Source: an uncultured Pseudomonadota bacterium (GTDB taxonomy: Bacteria; Pseudomonadota; Alphaproteobacteria; RF32; CAG-239). From it: a DNA stretch of 36,594 bases. The translations under genes and the position numbers were made by a program. Shown one piece after another: positions 16,208 to 25,200 of this stretch. The stretch lies in the NCBI GenBank assembly GCA_949295025.1, contig CASFJK010000007.1:128402-164995 (forward strand). Reading direction: 5' to 3'. A model generated the notes under the pieces. That model saw only the letters and a program-made list of their open reading frames with translations, was not told the DNA's origin and did no database searches. Positions within the stretch are counted from its first letter, which is position 1. Every line of letters begins with the position of its first letter.

Positions 16208-17173
16208 ATGTTGTTTAAGAACTTTTTTTCTTCTTTTGCCAGTCCGTCCAGCTTGAGAAAAGCCGGTGTTTTGGGCATGAATCGCCGCAATTATAAATTC
16301 ATTAGCAAATATAATGACCGAAGGTTATATCCGCTGGTAGATGATAAGGTTCAAACCAAAAACTTGGCTCAACAACACGGCATCACCACCCCTCACCTAA
16401 TTGGTGTGATTGAACACCAATACGAGGTAAAAGACTTGCTCAAAGTCATTGGTGATAATAAAGACTTTGTAATTAAACCGGCGCATGGTTCCGGTGGTAA
16501 AGGTGTTTTGGTAATCAAATCTTTTAGCGAAGATTGCTTTGTTAAAGCCTCCGGTGAAACTCTCTCCTTTCACGATGTTTACAAACACATCTCCAACATT
16601 TTAAGCGGATTGTACAGCTTAGGCGGACAATATGATGTTGCCGTTATTGAAGAGTTGGTACACTTTAGTAACATCTTCAAAGATTATAGCTACCAAGGCA
16701 TTCCCGATATCAGAATCATTGTCTATAAGGGCTATCCGACCATGGCTATGATGCGCCTTGCCACCAAAGCATCAGGCGGCAGAGCCAACTTGCACCAAGG
16801 AGCCGTCGGTGTGGGCTTAGACATCAGCAAAGGCACCGCCTTAAAAGCTGTTATGAATAATCTGCCGATAGAGTTTCATCCCGATACCAATGCTAAGTTA
16901 AGTGAAATTTCCGTTCCCTATTGGAGGGAACATTTGCTGATTGGCGCCAAAGCTTATGAAATGACCGGACTTGGCTATCTGGGGGCCGATATTGTGCTCG
17001 ATGCTGAAAAAGGTCCGATGATGCTTGAGTTAAACGCCCGCCCCGGCTTAGCCATTCAAATTGCCAACGGCTTGGGTATTGAAGGTGTGTTAAAACGCAT
17101 TGAGCATTATTATCCCAAAGACTTAACTCCGGAAGAACGTGTCGATTTTGTTTTAAATTTTGGTAAGAAATAG
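16208..17173 (+). CDS. RimK-related ATP-grasp ligase (alpha-L-glutamate ligase-like)
   Basis: A 321-residue cytoplasmic ATP-grasp enzyme expected to form an amide bond between a carboxylate and an amino group using ATP. The nucleotide-binding loop is 'FVIKPAHGSGGKGVLVI' (about residues 89-105). Later motifs are 'IPDIRIIVYKGYPTMAMMRLA' and the metal-binding 'MMLELNARPGLAIQIANG' near the end. The relatives closest in pattern are the alpha-L-glutamate ligase-related proteins that are always coupled to a 7TM transglutaminase protein. The true substrate of this branch is not established. The ATG at 16208 follows AGGGA five bases upstream and is preferred over an in-frame TTG at 16190. Coupling with the previous gene is tight (stop at 16206). 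Confidence 0.92.
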   Translation: MLFKNFFSSFASPSSLRKAGVLGMNRRNYKFISKYNDRRLYPLVDDKVQTKNLAQQHGITTPHLIGVIEHQYEVKDLLKVIGDNKDFVIKPAHGSGGKGVLVIKSFSEDCFVKASGETLSFHDVYKHISNILSGLYSLGGQYDVAVIEELVHFSNIFKDYSYQGIPDIRIIVYKGYPTMAMMRLATKASGGRANLHQGAVGVGLDISKGTALKAVMNNLPIEFHPDTNAKLSEISVPYWREHLLIGAKAYEMTGLGYLGADIVLDAEKGPMMLELNARPGLAIQIANGLGIEGVLKRIEHYYPKDLTPEERVDFVLNFGKK

Positions 17174-17236
17174 TGGCAAAGCAAAAATTTCATACCTATA
17201 TATGAGATAGATATGATAAAACAAAGGACAAGAAAG

Positions 17237-17851
17237 ATGACAGAAGAACAAAAATTACTCAAAAATGCTAAAACCCAAAAATTAGCAAAATCAAAAACCA
17301 AGAGTTTGCCTAAAGAAGAAACCAAAAAATTGGGTGTGAGCAAAACCAGAGCCAAAAAGATTAAACATTCTTATCAAGTTAAAGACCCTGAAAATGCTTT
17401 GTTGCTCAAATTAAAAGACGGTGATGTGGTTATCGAGATGTTCCCTGATGTTGCGCCCAACCATGTTAAAAGAATCAAAGAGCTGGTTAGACAAGGTTTT
17501 TATAATGGATTGAAATTCCACCGCGTAATTGAAGGCTTTATGGCCCAAACCGGTTGTCCTTTGGGAAATGGTACCGGTGGCAGCGGTCAAAAGCTCAAAG
17601 CAGAGTTCAACAAAATGCCCCACAAACGTGGCACAGTTTCGATGGCTCGTTCGATGTTCCCCGATTCGGCTGATAGTCAATTTTTCATCTGTTTTGATGA
17701 TTGCGATTGGCTCAACGGACAATACACCGTTTGGGGTGAAGTCACTTCCGGCATGGAATTTGTAGATATGATTAAGAAAGGCACCGGTTCAAACGGTGCG
17801 GTCAGCAATCCGGATGAAATCATTTCTATGAGCGTGATTGCTGATTTATAA
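17237..17851 (+). CDS. cyclophilin-type peptidyl-prolyl cis-trans isomerase
   Basis: This 204-residue protein catalyses cis-trans isomerisation of proline peptide bonds. The cyclophilin domain occupies roughly residues 50-204. It includes 'YNGLKFHRVIEGFMAQTGCP' with the catalytic Arg in FHRV, 'GTVSMARS', 'DSQFFICFDD' and 'LNGQYTVWGEVTSGM'. Ahead of it is a Lys-rich extension of about 45 residues with no signal peptide, so the protein should be cytoplasmic. The extension could bind nucleic acid or ribosomes. The ATG at 17237 is chosen because AAAGGA lies eight bases upstream; an ATG at 17213 is in frame but weaker. The gene follows the ligase by 63 bases and ends in a clear terminator. Confidence 0.93.
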   Translation: MTEEQKLLKNAKTQKLAKSKTKSLPKEETKKLGVSKTRAKKIKHSYQVKDPENALLLKLKDGDVVIEMFPDVAPNHVKRIKELVRQGFYNGLKFHRVIEGFMAQTGCPLGNGTGGSGQKLKAEFNKMPHKRGTVSMARSMFPDSADSQFFICFDDCDWLNGQYTVWGEVTSGMEFVDMIKKGTGSNGAVSNPDEIISMSVIADL

Positions 17852-17873
17852 TAAGTTATTGATTTTTTCATTT

Positions 17874-17902
17874 AAAGCCTCTTTTTTAAGAGGCTTTTTT
17901 AT
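17874..17902 (+). terminator. terminator of the cyclophilin gene
   Basis: AAAGCCTCTT and AAGAGGCTTT form a 10-bp stem with a four-base loop and a T run. Confidence 0.85.
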
Positions 17903-17919
17903 TTTAGACAAAAAAAATA

Positions 17920-17948
17920 TTGTTTAAGTCCATAAAATGTGATATAAA
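17920..17948 (+). promoter_or_regulatory. extended -10 promoter for the paralogue pair
   Basis: TTGTTT (17920-17925), a 17-base spacer and TATAAA (17943-17948), with TG one base before the -10. The block TGTGATATAAA recurs upstream of the 31762 gene. The leader would be about 115 bases long. Confidence 0.6.
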
Positions 17949-17954
17949 GAGTCT

Positions 17955-18045
17955 ATCAAATGAATTTTTATGGCAACTATTAAGGAAAAAACTAAAGTGT
18001 AGCTCTTATTTTTAAGGGGACTTCTTTAGCCTGCGTGGTTGCTAA
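17955..18045 (+). other. structured 5' leader with a ten-codon upstream ORF
   Basis: TGGCAAC (17971-17977) can pair with GTTGCTA (18038-18044). Inside it, CTAAAG (17992-17997) pairs with CTTTAG (18024-18029). Inside that, CTCTT (18003-18007) pairs with AAGGG (18014-18018). The result is a nested three-part fold. A short ORF, ATG at 17970 to TAG at 18000-18002, would encode MATIKEKTKV and overlaps the left arms. The combination suits a cis-regulatory leader or a small RNA, but I do not recognise the family. Confidence 0.4.
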
Positions 18046-18070
18046 TGTTTAACTTAAAAAAAATTATATT

Positions 18071-18358
18071 ATGTGTAAATTGAAAAACGCCCTCCGTGAG
18101 GGTAATTTTAATGCATTGGCAACAATGCAGGTAACTGAAAACGATGTAGAATCAATCTTGACCGATGCCGAAGAGGCTCTGCGCGATGATTTGAACCTCG
18201 TAGAAGAAACTGAAGCTCGTACGCAAGCATTAAAGCTTCGCATTGAGCGGGCTAATAAAAGAATCTCAGAAAACCGTTCCATTATTGAAAACGCAGAAAT
18301 TCTGCTAGAAAAAATGGAACAAGGAGAATGGATATCTGAAATGATAAACGAAGATTAA
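18071..18358 (+). CDS. small acidic coiled-coil protein, first of a paralogue pair
   Basis: A 95-residue protein with no known family. The N-terminal block 'LKNALREGNFNALATMQVTENDVESILTD' resembles the start of the next protein, in which 'ALxEGNxxxL' and 'DxExI' recur. Residues 37-85 form a likely coiled coil rich in Glu, Arg and Leu. There is no signal peptide. The start (TTATG after an A/T leader) has no Shine-Dalgarno sequence. A structured leader and an extended -10 promoter precede the gene. The next gene begins 12 bases after the stop codon, so the two form an operon. Confidence 0.65.
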   Translation: MCKLKNALREGNFNALATMQVTENDVESILTDAEEALRDDLNLVEETEARTQALKLRIERANKRISENRSIIENAEILLEKMEQGEWISEMINED

Positions 18359-18369
18359 TCCTTAAAATT

Positions 18370-18822
18370 ATGGACTATACTTACATCGAAGAGGCTCTCT
18401 TAGAGGGCAACTTATCTTCATTAAAGCATGTGAAGATAAAAGACCTCGAGGAAATATGCGATTATTTCGGGGTAAAAGTCTTAGTTACAGATTCTTTTAT
18501 TAAAAGAAACCAAGATGCCCCCGAACAAAAAGACGCTGTCCTAGAGGCCCAAAAAGAACTCTCTGAATATCAAACAATTCTGCTAAACGCACAAGAATTG
18601 ATTAGAGATTTAAGAGAAAATAAAAGAAAAAAATCCAATTGCACAAAAGATTACGATTGGGAAGATGAAGAACGGGATGAGTTTTGGGAAGATGAAGAAC
18701 TGGAATCAGAATTTCAAGAAGATTCTGAAGACGATTTTGATTATTCGGACTTAGCCACCCGTCTTGCTGAAATTGAAGAAGAATGCAAAAAAGAGGAAAA
18801 AAAATATCTCAATATCGCATAA
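18370..18822 (+). CDS. strongly acidic coiled-coil protein, second of a paralogue pair
   Basis: A 150-residue cytoplasmic protein without a known family. The first 30 residues (YIEEALLEGNLSSLKHVKIKDLEEI) match the layout of the upstream protein. A helical stretch 'VLEAQKELSEYQTILLNAQELIRDLREN' follows. Then, near residues 95-130, comes a very acidic Asp/Glu/Trp/Phe segment ('DYDWEDEERDEFWEDEELES'), and finally a short helix. Low-complexity acidic tails like this often mimic nucleic acid or bind basic partners; that is only a suggestion. The start ATGGA lies after CCTTAAAATT with no Shine-Dalgarno sequence. A strong terminator follows the stop codon. Confidence 0.65.
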   Translation: MDYTYIEEALLEGNLSSLKHVKIKDLEEICDYFGVKVLVTDSFIKRNQDAPEQKDAVLEAQKELSEYQTILLNAQELIRDLRENKRKKSNCTKDYDWEDEERDEFWEDEELESEFQEDSEDDFDYSDLATRLAEIEEECKKEEKKYLNIA

Positions 18823-18836
18823 ACTTCTAAAATCTT

Positions 18837-18871
18837 AAAATCCTTAGTCCTCACCGACTAAGGATTTTTTT
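18837..18871. terminator. bidirectional terminator between convergent genes
   Basis: AAATCCTTAGTC and GACTAAGGATTT form a 12-bp stem with a six-base loop and a T run. The stop codon of the minus-strand kinase gene (18870-18872) touches its right edge. Confidence 0.85.
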
Positions 18872-19361
18872 ATCCCTTGATTAACACAAACGGATAGCCT
18901 TCTTTGGCATCAAACGGCTTAAATTGGTTAAGTAAAGTATCAAAACAATTTTCATCAATATAAAGCGCGTTATCATCGGTTTGCGTGCGTTTAAGCACCC
19001 GTTGCTTGGCGAGTGCCATATCACATTCCAAAACATGAAAAACAACATTTGGGGTAAGGCTTTTTGCCCATTGATAATATTCTTGGCGCTTGTCTTTGCT
19101 CCAAAAGCCATAATCCAAAATCACATTCTGTCCCTGTTGCACGGCTTGTTTGGTCTGTTTGCGAATATAATCATCAACGATTTTATATTTGGCGGCAAAA
19201 TCATCTGGGTTTCGCCCAAAACGCTCTTTCATAATCTCATCATGCGTAAAAAGAATGGCTGGTAATTCCAAAGCCAATTTTTGAGCATAAGTCGTTTTAC
19301 CAAAACCTAAAAACCCGCAGAGCAATATGATTTGCGGTATTTGCTTTTGAATACTATTCAT
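18870..19361 (-). CDS. predicted P-loop kinase (AAA_33 / zeta-like fold)
   Basis: A 163-residue ATP-binding protein. Walker A is GFLGFGKTT at residues 16-24. 'LFTHDEIMKERFG' follows at the place where zeta-type kinases hold the substrate-side Asp. 'NVILDYGFWSKDKR' gives the second acidic strand, and 'RVLKRT' the lid Arg region. Relatives include predicted kinases of small molecules or nucleotides and zeta toxins. No antitoxin gene is adjacent, so a metabolic or repair kinase is as likely. The ATG at 19361 is fixed by GGAGGG three bases upstream; the longer frame is rejected. The neighbouring PcfJ-like gene is divergent. Confidence 0.85.
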   Translation of the reverse strand: MNSIQKQIPQIILLCGFLGFGKTTYAQKLALELPAILFTHDEIMKERFGRNPDDFAAKYKIVDDYIRKQTKQAVQQGQNVILDYGFWSKDKRQEYYQWAKSLTPNVVFHVLECDMALAKQRVLKRTQTDDNALYIDENCFDTLLNQFKPFDAKEGYPFVLIKG

Positions 19362-19432
19362 CTTCCCTCCTTTTTTATAAAGCATAAAAGAAAACATTCC
19401 AAACGCAAGTACAAAAAGCATTGCTTAGGTTA

Positions 19433-19461
19433 TTGACAAAATTTTCCAAACATTCTAGATT
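19433..19461 (+). promoter_or_regulatory. sigma-70 type promoter for the PcfJ-like gene
   Basis: TTGACA (19433-19438), a 17-base spacer and TAGATT (19456-19461). The start near 19468 leaves a leader of under 20 bases that contains AAGGA ahead of the ATG at 19486. Confidence 0.6.
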
Positions 19462-19485
19462 AGCCTTCTCAGCAAGGAAAATAAG

Positions 19486-21717
19486 ATGAAAATTGCCAAT
19501 TTTAGGGAATATACAAGCGTTCTGCGCGAATTGTATACCGGTGAAGCTTTCGCCGAAACCGGAAACTACTACTATGCCCTAATGAGTTCCGGCAAACAGC
19601 TCAATCAAACCAAATCTGATTTACAAAACAAAATCAAAAACTTGAATCAACAGATTCAACTTCAAGCTCAAAAGATTAGAGTTTGTGAAGATAAAAAACG
19701 TGCCGGCTTGGAAGCAAATAAACTCAAGCAAAATAAACAAGCTTTGGTAAAAGAGCTTAAAGCGCTTCAATCGGCTGACCATTTTAACACGTTAAGTGAA
19801 GATGCCAAAATCTGCGTTTGCAGCGGTTTCCTTTTTCAAAAATATTTGACGGGTGAAATCATCAAAAATAACCCTCTTCATTTTCCTATTAATGATAATG
19901 GTGATATCATAGTTTCCACTGAGCAACTTCGTCATTCGGAAATTTATGAACAAGCACAGCACATCAAAGATTTTGTCGCTACTTATATCGCACGTTATCC
20001 CGAAAAGGTCAAAACTGCCGGACATTTCAAAACCTTGCTCAACGGCATTGATAATTGGCAAAGCCTACTCACCTTTGTTAATGATAATTTTGACAAGCTC
20101 AATGACACAACCGAGCTTTTGCCCGACAATGTTAAAAACAGCCGCAAAGATACCGAAGTTATTTTAACATTTCCGCAAGAAAATTTGCTTTTGGTCAAAT
20201 TAAAATCTGCCGCCGCTTTAGATTATGAAACAGCAAAAATGGATCATTGTGTTGGTAAAGGCAGCTATGACAAACAAGTATCAAACGGACAAACGGAAAT
20301 TTATTCTCTTCGCTCCATGGAACCAGACGGCGAATGGTTGCCTCACGGTACAATCGAATTCAAAGATAGTAAAATTGCTCAAATCAAAGGTTATCAAAAC
20401 AAAAAAATTGAAGAACCTTATATTTCAGCCATAAGAAAATCTATTCTTCATCTCTGCCAAAATGATAATATTTATGAACTTCACCAACAAAAACGCTGTT
20501 CTGATTTAAGAAACTGCGGTTACCTTATCACTACCGATAATATTTTGGTAGACTTGTACAATCATCCTCAAGAAGACATACACTTAACTTATTTTAATTC
20601 TAATTCAGACTTGCTGAATTTTTTATCTCCCAAACAATTGATTATTGATAAATATATCTTTCAAGAAGACATCTCAGAAGAGAGTATTACCTCATTAAAA
20701 AAATTCAAATCCATAAAAACAATTTCTATAAAAAAACCGGAAAGTATCAAGAATGTTTTATTCATTCGAAAACTTTTTTATGATAGTCTCCAAACACAAG
20801 ATTTAAGCCAATATATAGATGGTTATGGTTTTGAATGCCTTGGATTTTTCCCCAAATGGTATCCCGAAAAACCGACAACAATAACCACACCGGAGAATGC
20901 TTTGCGTTTTCAAAAAGAACATCCTTTATTAAGAATTGATGCTCTAAAGACAAAAATGCCGGAAACCATACATAGTATCTCAACAAAAAATCCTTCCTTT
21001 CCACTCATAAAACATGAGTTGATAACCGTTCAATCTGCAAGTATAGAAGGCCATCCTACACCTAAAAACATTAAACAAATAAACAATCTCGCAGGAGTGC
21101 AGTTCTTAAACATAGATAACGCTGACTTATCCCAAATCAAAGAACTAGATTTAAGAAACTTAAAATTTTTTGCACCTGATTATACTCGCCAAGCTTCTGA
21201 CATTTTGTGGAGCAAATCAGCCTTCTTTTTAGAAGGTTTCGGTATTCCCCAAATGGTTGATAATCATGTTATAATCATAAAAGATTGTACCAACATCCCT
21301 CAAGGTGAAAACATCAAACTTCCTCAAGATATCAAACATTTTATGTTATCCTTGCTTGAAAAAGAAAAATACCAATTGCCAGATTTTCGCGTCTATCCGG
21401 AATTAGAAAGTCTGCAAATAAATAATCTTGATTTATCAGACAACAAGGTGATATATTTACCACAAGGAATTAAATATTTAGCTTTTTATGATTGTAAATT
21501 TGGCGCCCACCCACATATGGATTTAACAGGTTTTAAAAACTTGGAAGAACTGCGCCTTAATAAATGCGATTTAAGCTTAATTGAAAAAATATCACTACCG
21601 CAAAGCGTAAAAGAACTTTCTGCGGAAAATACAAAATTTAATAAGAACTGCCCCGTACCAACCATCCCAAAACCCAAAAACAAGTTCAAGTATGGGCAGG
21701 TAATAATGGAGATTTAA
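19486..21717 (+). CDS. PcfJ-like domain protein with leucine-rich-repeat-like C-terminus
   Basis: A 743-residue cytoplasmic protein with three parts. Residues about 38-95 are a Lys/Gln-rich coiled coil. Residues about 235-320 look like the PcfJ family: a hydrophobic lead-in, then 'AKMDHCVGKGSYDKQ' with H254-C255-V256-G257, then 'EIYSLR' and 'GTIEFKDSKIAQIKGYQNK'. Residues about 390-735 contain degenerate leucine-rich-like strands ('LESLQINNLDLSDNK', 'LEELRLNKCDLSLIEKISLP', 'VKELSAENTKF'). PcfJ is known from conjugative plasmids, but its biochemical activity is not established. I see no conjugation genes nearby. The promoter and AAGGA support the start. The 21750 gene follows by 32 bases. Confidence 0.7.
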   Translation: MKIANFREYTSVLRELYTGEAFAETGNYYYALMSSGKQLNQTKSDLQNKIKNLNQQIQLQAQKIRVCEDKKRAGLEANKLKQNKQALVKELKALQSADHFNTLSEDAKICVCSGFLFQKYLTGEIIKNNPLHFPINDNGDIIVSTEQLRHSEIYEQAQHIKDFVATYIARYPEKVKTAGHFKTLLNGIDNWQSLLTFVNDNFDKLNDTTELLPDNVKNSRKDTEVILTFPQENLLLVKLKSAAALDYETAKMDHCVGKGSYDKQVSNGQTEIYSLRSMEPDGEWLPHGTIEFKDSKIAQIKGYQNKKIEEPYISAIRKSILHLCQNDNIYELHQQKRCSDLRNCGYLITTDNILVDLYNHPQEDIHLTYFNSNSDLLNFLSPKQLIIDKYIFQEDISEESITSLKKFKSIKTISIKKPESIKNVLFIRKLFYDSLQTQDLSQYIDGYGFECLGFFPKWYPEKPTTITTPENALRFQKEHPLLRIDALKTKMPETIHSISTKNPSFPLIKHELITVQSASIEGHPTPKNIKQINNLAGVQFLNIDNADLSQIKELDLRNLKFFAPDYTRQASDILWSKSAFFLEGFGIPQMVDNHVIIIKDCTNIPQGENIKLPQDIKHFMLSLLEKEKYQLPDFRVYPELESLQINNLDLSDNKVIYLPQGIKYLAFYDCKFGAHPHMDLTGFKNLEELRLNKCDLSLIEKISLPQSVKELSAENTKFNKNCPVPTIPKPKNKFKYGQVIMEI

Positions 21718-21749
21718 ACATATTATTATCAACTTAAAAATAAAATATT

Positions 21750-22226
21750 ATGAATGAATTATCTAAAGGAACGAGAGAGATTGCTAATCTGATAAAACTC
21801 TTTCTCAATCGAGCAGATGTGCTTCAATTAATACAAATTTTAATGAAGCATTATGACATCAAAGTGCAAGAGCTGTCTGTTACCACAGAAAACATTACGG
21901 AACCCCAACAACAAAAAACGATTTTAAAAATCATTTCTAATGTAGGGGTAGTCCTTCCTTCCGGCAAACTTCTGTTTTTGGATGGCTCCGAAAATAAAGG
22001 TTCAATAAGCAATGCCATAGACCATAAAAGAAAATTACCTAAAGGCTATAATTGGCATTTGATGACAAAAGCCGAATTTGACGAATGTAAAGCATGTCAG
22101 CCAAGTCTGAATGATATCCTAAGAAAGATGGGCGGTCTTCCAATCACCTACCCCGATTCATCTTATCTATTGGCTGATAATAATCTTGAAATAGGCCATG
22201 TGCGCTATTGCGCCGATATGGCTTAA
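21750..22226 (+). CDS. small protein of unknown function, probably cotranscribed with the PcfJ-like gene
   Basis: A 158-residue protein I do not recognise. The first 60 residues look helical ('GTREIANLIKLFLNRADVLQLIQILMKHYDIKV'). The second half has short strands with conserved-looking motifs: 'GVVLPSGKLLFLDG', 'NWHLMTKAEFDECKA', 'GLPITYPDSSYLLADNNLEIGHVRYCADM'. The latter resembles the small domains in which a Trp/Glu motif precedes a final Arg-Tyr strand (Lcl/DUF1566-like), but the match is weak. It has no signal peptide. The start has an A/T leader (ACTTAAAAATAAAATATT) and no Shine-Dalgarno sequence. It shares a terminator with the convergent pump operon. Confidence 0.6.
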   Translation: MNELSKGTREIANLIKLFLNRADVLQLIQILMKHYDIKVQELSVTTENITEPQQQKTILKIISNVGVVLPSGKLLFLDGSENKGSISNAIDHKRKLPKGYNWHLMTKAEFDECKACQPSLNDILRKMGGLPITYPDSSYLLADNNLEIGHVRYCADMA

Positions 22227-22235
22227 AAAAGAAAC

Positions 22236-22274
22236 AAAAAAAACAGCAGGTTTTAAATCCCTGCTGTTTTTTTT
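22236..22274. terminator. bidirectional terminator between the 21750 gene and the RND pump
   Basis: AAAACAGCAGG (22240-22250) and CCTGCTGTTTT (22260-22270) form an 11-bp stem with A runs on the left and T runs on the right. Confidence 0.85.
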
Positions 22275-22278
22275 GTTT

Positions 22279-25200
22279 TTAACGCAATTGGCGTTTGAGT
22301 TTTGGTCTGCCTTCTTTTTCGGCACGTTTGTTGATTTTGCGAAGTTTGATGTTTTCTTCATCAAACACTTCTCCGATAATAGCAAACATCATCGGTACAA
22401 ACAAGGTTGCCACGAAGGTTGACATAATCATACCGCCAATCATACCGGTACCGATTGAGTGACGGCTTGCTGCACCGGCACCTGTCGAAATTGCCAACGG
22501 CAATACACCAAAGGTAAAGGCCAAAGAGGTCATCACAATCGGACGGAAACGAAGTTTTGCCGCTTCAATAGCCGCCTGAGCATAGGTCAAACCTTCATGC
22601 ACTTTCATCACCGCAAATTCCACAATCAAAATGGCGTTTTTAGCAGACAAACCAATCAAAGTTACCAAACCGACTTGGAAATACAAATCGTTTTGAATAC
22701 CGCGCATCCATGTCGCGAGCAAAGCACCAAACACACCAAACGGCACAGACAAAATAACCACAATTGGCAAAGACCATTTTTCATATTGCGCCGAGAGGAT
22801 TAAGAAAATCATAATCACACCAAACGCAAATGCCATGGTAGATGCACCGCCTGCCAATTTTTCTTGGAATGCAGAACCAATCCAAGACAGTGAGTATTCA
22901 TCACCCAAAACTTGTTCTGCCACTTCTTCCATTGCTTTAATGGCTTGACCGGAAGAATATCCTTCTGCAGGGTCTCCCATAACTTTGGCTGCCGGAAAGA
23001 TGTTAAAGCGGTTAACAAGTTCCGGTCCGGTTACGCGCTTAACATGAATAAGGGTTGAAAGCGGAACCAAATCGCCTTTTGAGGACTTAACATAAACATA
23101 ACGAAGATCATCAGGTGTTCTGCGGAACTTTGATTCTGATTGCAATGTCACGCGGAAGTTTCTGCCCATATAGGTAAAATCGTTGATATAAAGGCTTCCG
23201 AATGTAGATTGCAAAACCGCATAAATGCTATTAATCGGCACATTCAAAACCATAGCTTTTTCTCTATCCAAATCAATGGTATATTGCGGAGTGCTGACAG
23301 AGAAAGTCGTGGTAATGTTAGAAAGTTCCGGACGCTTGTTGGCTGCATTCAAAAACTCTTGTGTTTTTGCCATCAACTCACGAGAAGATTTACCTGTTTT
23401 GTTTTGAATATAAGCTTCAAAACCACCCGTTGTACTCATACCCATAATCGGTGGCAAGTTAAAAGCAAATGCAATACCTTGCGGCTGACTCATACCGATA
23501 CCGGTAAAAGTTTTAGCCAAAGCCTCGGCAGATTGATCTTCTTCCAAACGTTGATTCCAATTTTTAAGCGTAATAAAGCTTACACCGGAATATGTGTTTT
23601 GGCTGGAAGACAACATATTAAAACCATTAACCGTCAACACGTCAGAAACATTTGGGTTACTTCTGATCATATCGGCGATTTTGGAGCTGAATTTTTCGGT
23701 TCTGGGCAAAGAAGATGCCTCAGGCATATTATAAGCCATAAGGAGGTTACCCATATCTTCGTTCGGCACCAAAGCTGTCGGAATAATTTTGAACATTCCG
23801 ATAATAGCAAAAATCAAACCAACAAAGCTCAAAATAGCCAATTTACGCCATTTTAAGAAAAATTCCACACCATGAATATACCATGCGGTTACTTTTTCAA
23901 AAAAGACGTTAAACCATTTAAAGAAAGCCATAGGCTCTTTTTTACCATGAGTTTTTTTGATGATAAGAGCGCAAAGAGAAGGTGTTAAGGTCAAAGCTAC
24001 CAGCGCCGAAATCAACACAGAAACGGCAATGGTAACGGAGAATTGTTTATACATAACACCGGTCATACCACCCAAGAACGCAATCGGCAAGAACACGGAA
24101 GACAAAACCAAAGCCACGGCAACAACCGGACCAGAAACTTCTTCCATAGCTTTGATGGCTGCTTCTTTAGGAGATAGCCCTTCTTCACTCATAATACGTT
24201 CCACGTTCTCGAGCACGATAATCGCATCGTCCACCACAATACCGATGGCCAAAATCAAACCGAACAAAGTCAACAAGTTGATGGAAAAGCCCAAGATATA
24301 CATTCCGGCAAATGCACCGATAATAGAAACCGGCACGGCCAAAATCGGAATAAGAGTTGCGCGGAAGTTTTGCAAGAAGAGATAAACCACGGCAATAACC
24401 AAAACCACGGCCTCGAAGAATGTATGAATAACCTCTTCAATAGAAACGTTCACAAACAAAGTTGTATCATAAGGAATATCATAGGTAATACCTTGCGGGA
24501 AACTTTTAGCAAGTTCTTCCATTTTAGTTTTAACGGCTTCGGCAGTTTCCAAAGCATTTGCACCTGATTGCAAATAAACTGCAAAAGCTACCGCCGGCTC
24601 GCCATTAAAACGAGAGCTTACGCTATAGTCTTGCGCACCGAGCTCAATTCTTGCCACATCTTTGAGGCGCAGCATAGCACCATCTTCATCGGTAGAAAGA
24701 ATGATATTACCAAACTCTTTGGCATCAACCAAACGCCCTTTGGTGTTCACTGAATAGGTATAAGGTTGAATTTCTTCCATCGGCTCTTGACCAAACTGAC
24801 CGGCAGCATATTGTGAGTTTTGCTCTTGAACGGCAGTAATCACATCTTGTGGAGTAAGATTGTGGTCTGCTAACTTATCAGGAGAAAGCCAAATACGCAT
24901 TGAATAGTCTTGGCTGGCAAAAAGCGATGCGCTACCCACACCTTTAATACGTTTAATTTCATCCAACACGTTCAAAAGTGCATAGTTAGAAACATAAACC
25001 GTATCATATTGATCGGTGGTAGAGCGCATGGCAATAACCTGCAAAATGGAGTTAGATTTCTCTTCTACGGTCACACCTTGTTTAGTTACTTCTGAAGGGA
25101 GTTTCGGTGTTGCCATTTGCACTTTGTTGTTCACATCAATGGTTGCTTGGTCTGGGTCAGTTCCAATATCAAAAACCACACCCAAGGTCAAATAACCGGA

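Noticed and set aside
17960-17983. Seven-codon ORF MNFYGNY in the 18071 leader
   Set aside because: No ribosome site, and it overlaps the longer ten-codon ORF. Neither can be preferred on sequence alone, so only the longer is reported.
18870-19361. Zeta-type toxin of a toxin-antitoxin pair
   Set aside because: The P-loop and acidic motifs fit a wider kinase family and there is no adjacent antitoxin gene.
19486-22226. Part of a conjugative or integrated element because of the PcfJ-like domain
   Set aside because: No relaxase, coupling protein, integrase, tRNA attachment site or direct repeats are visible in the surrounding sequence.
23140-24385. Long plus-strand open frames (up to 238 codons) opposite the RND pump gene
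   Set aside because: They are shadows of the well-supported minus-strand pump gene, with His/Cys/Arg-rich, family-free translations and no ribosome sites.
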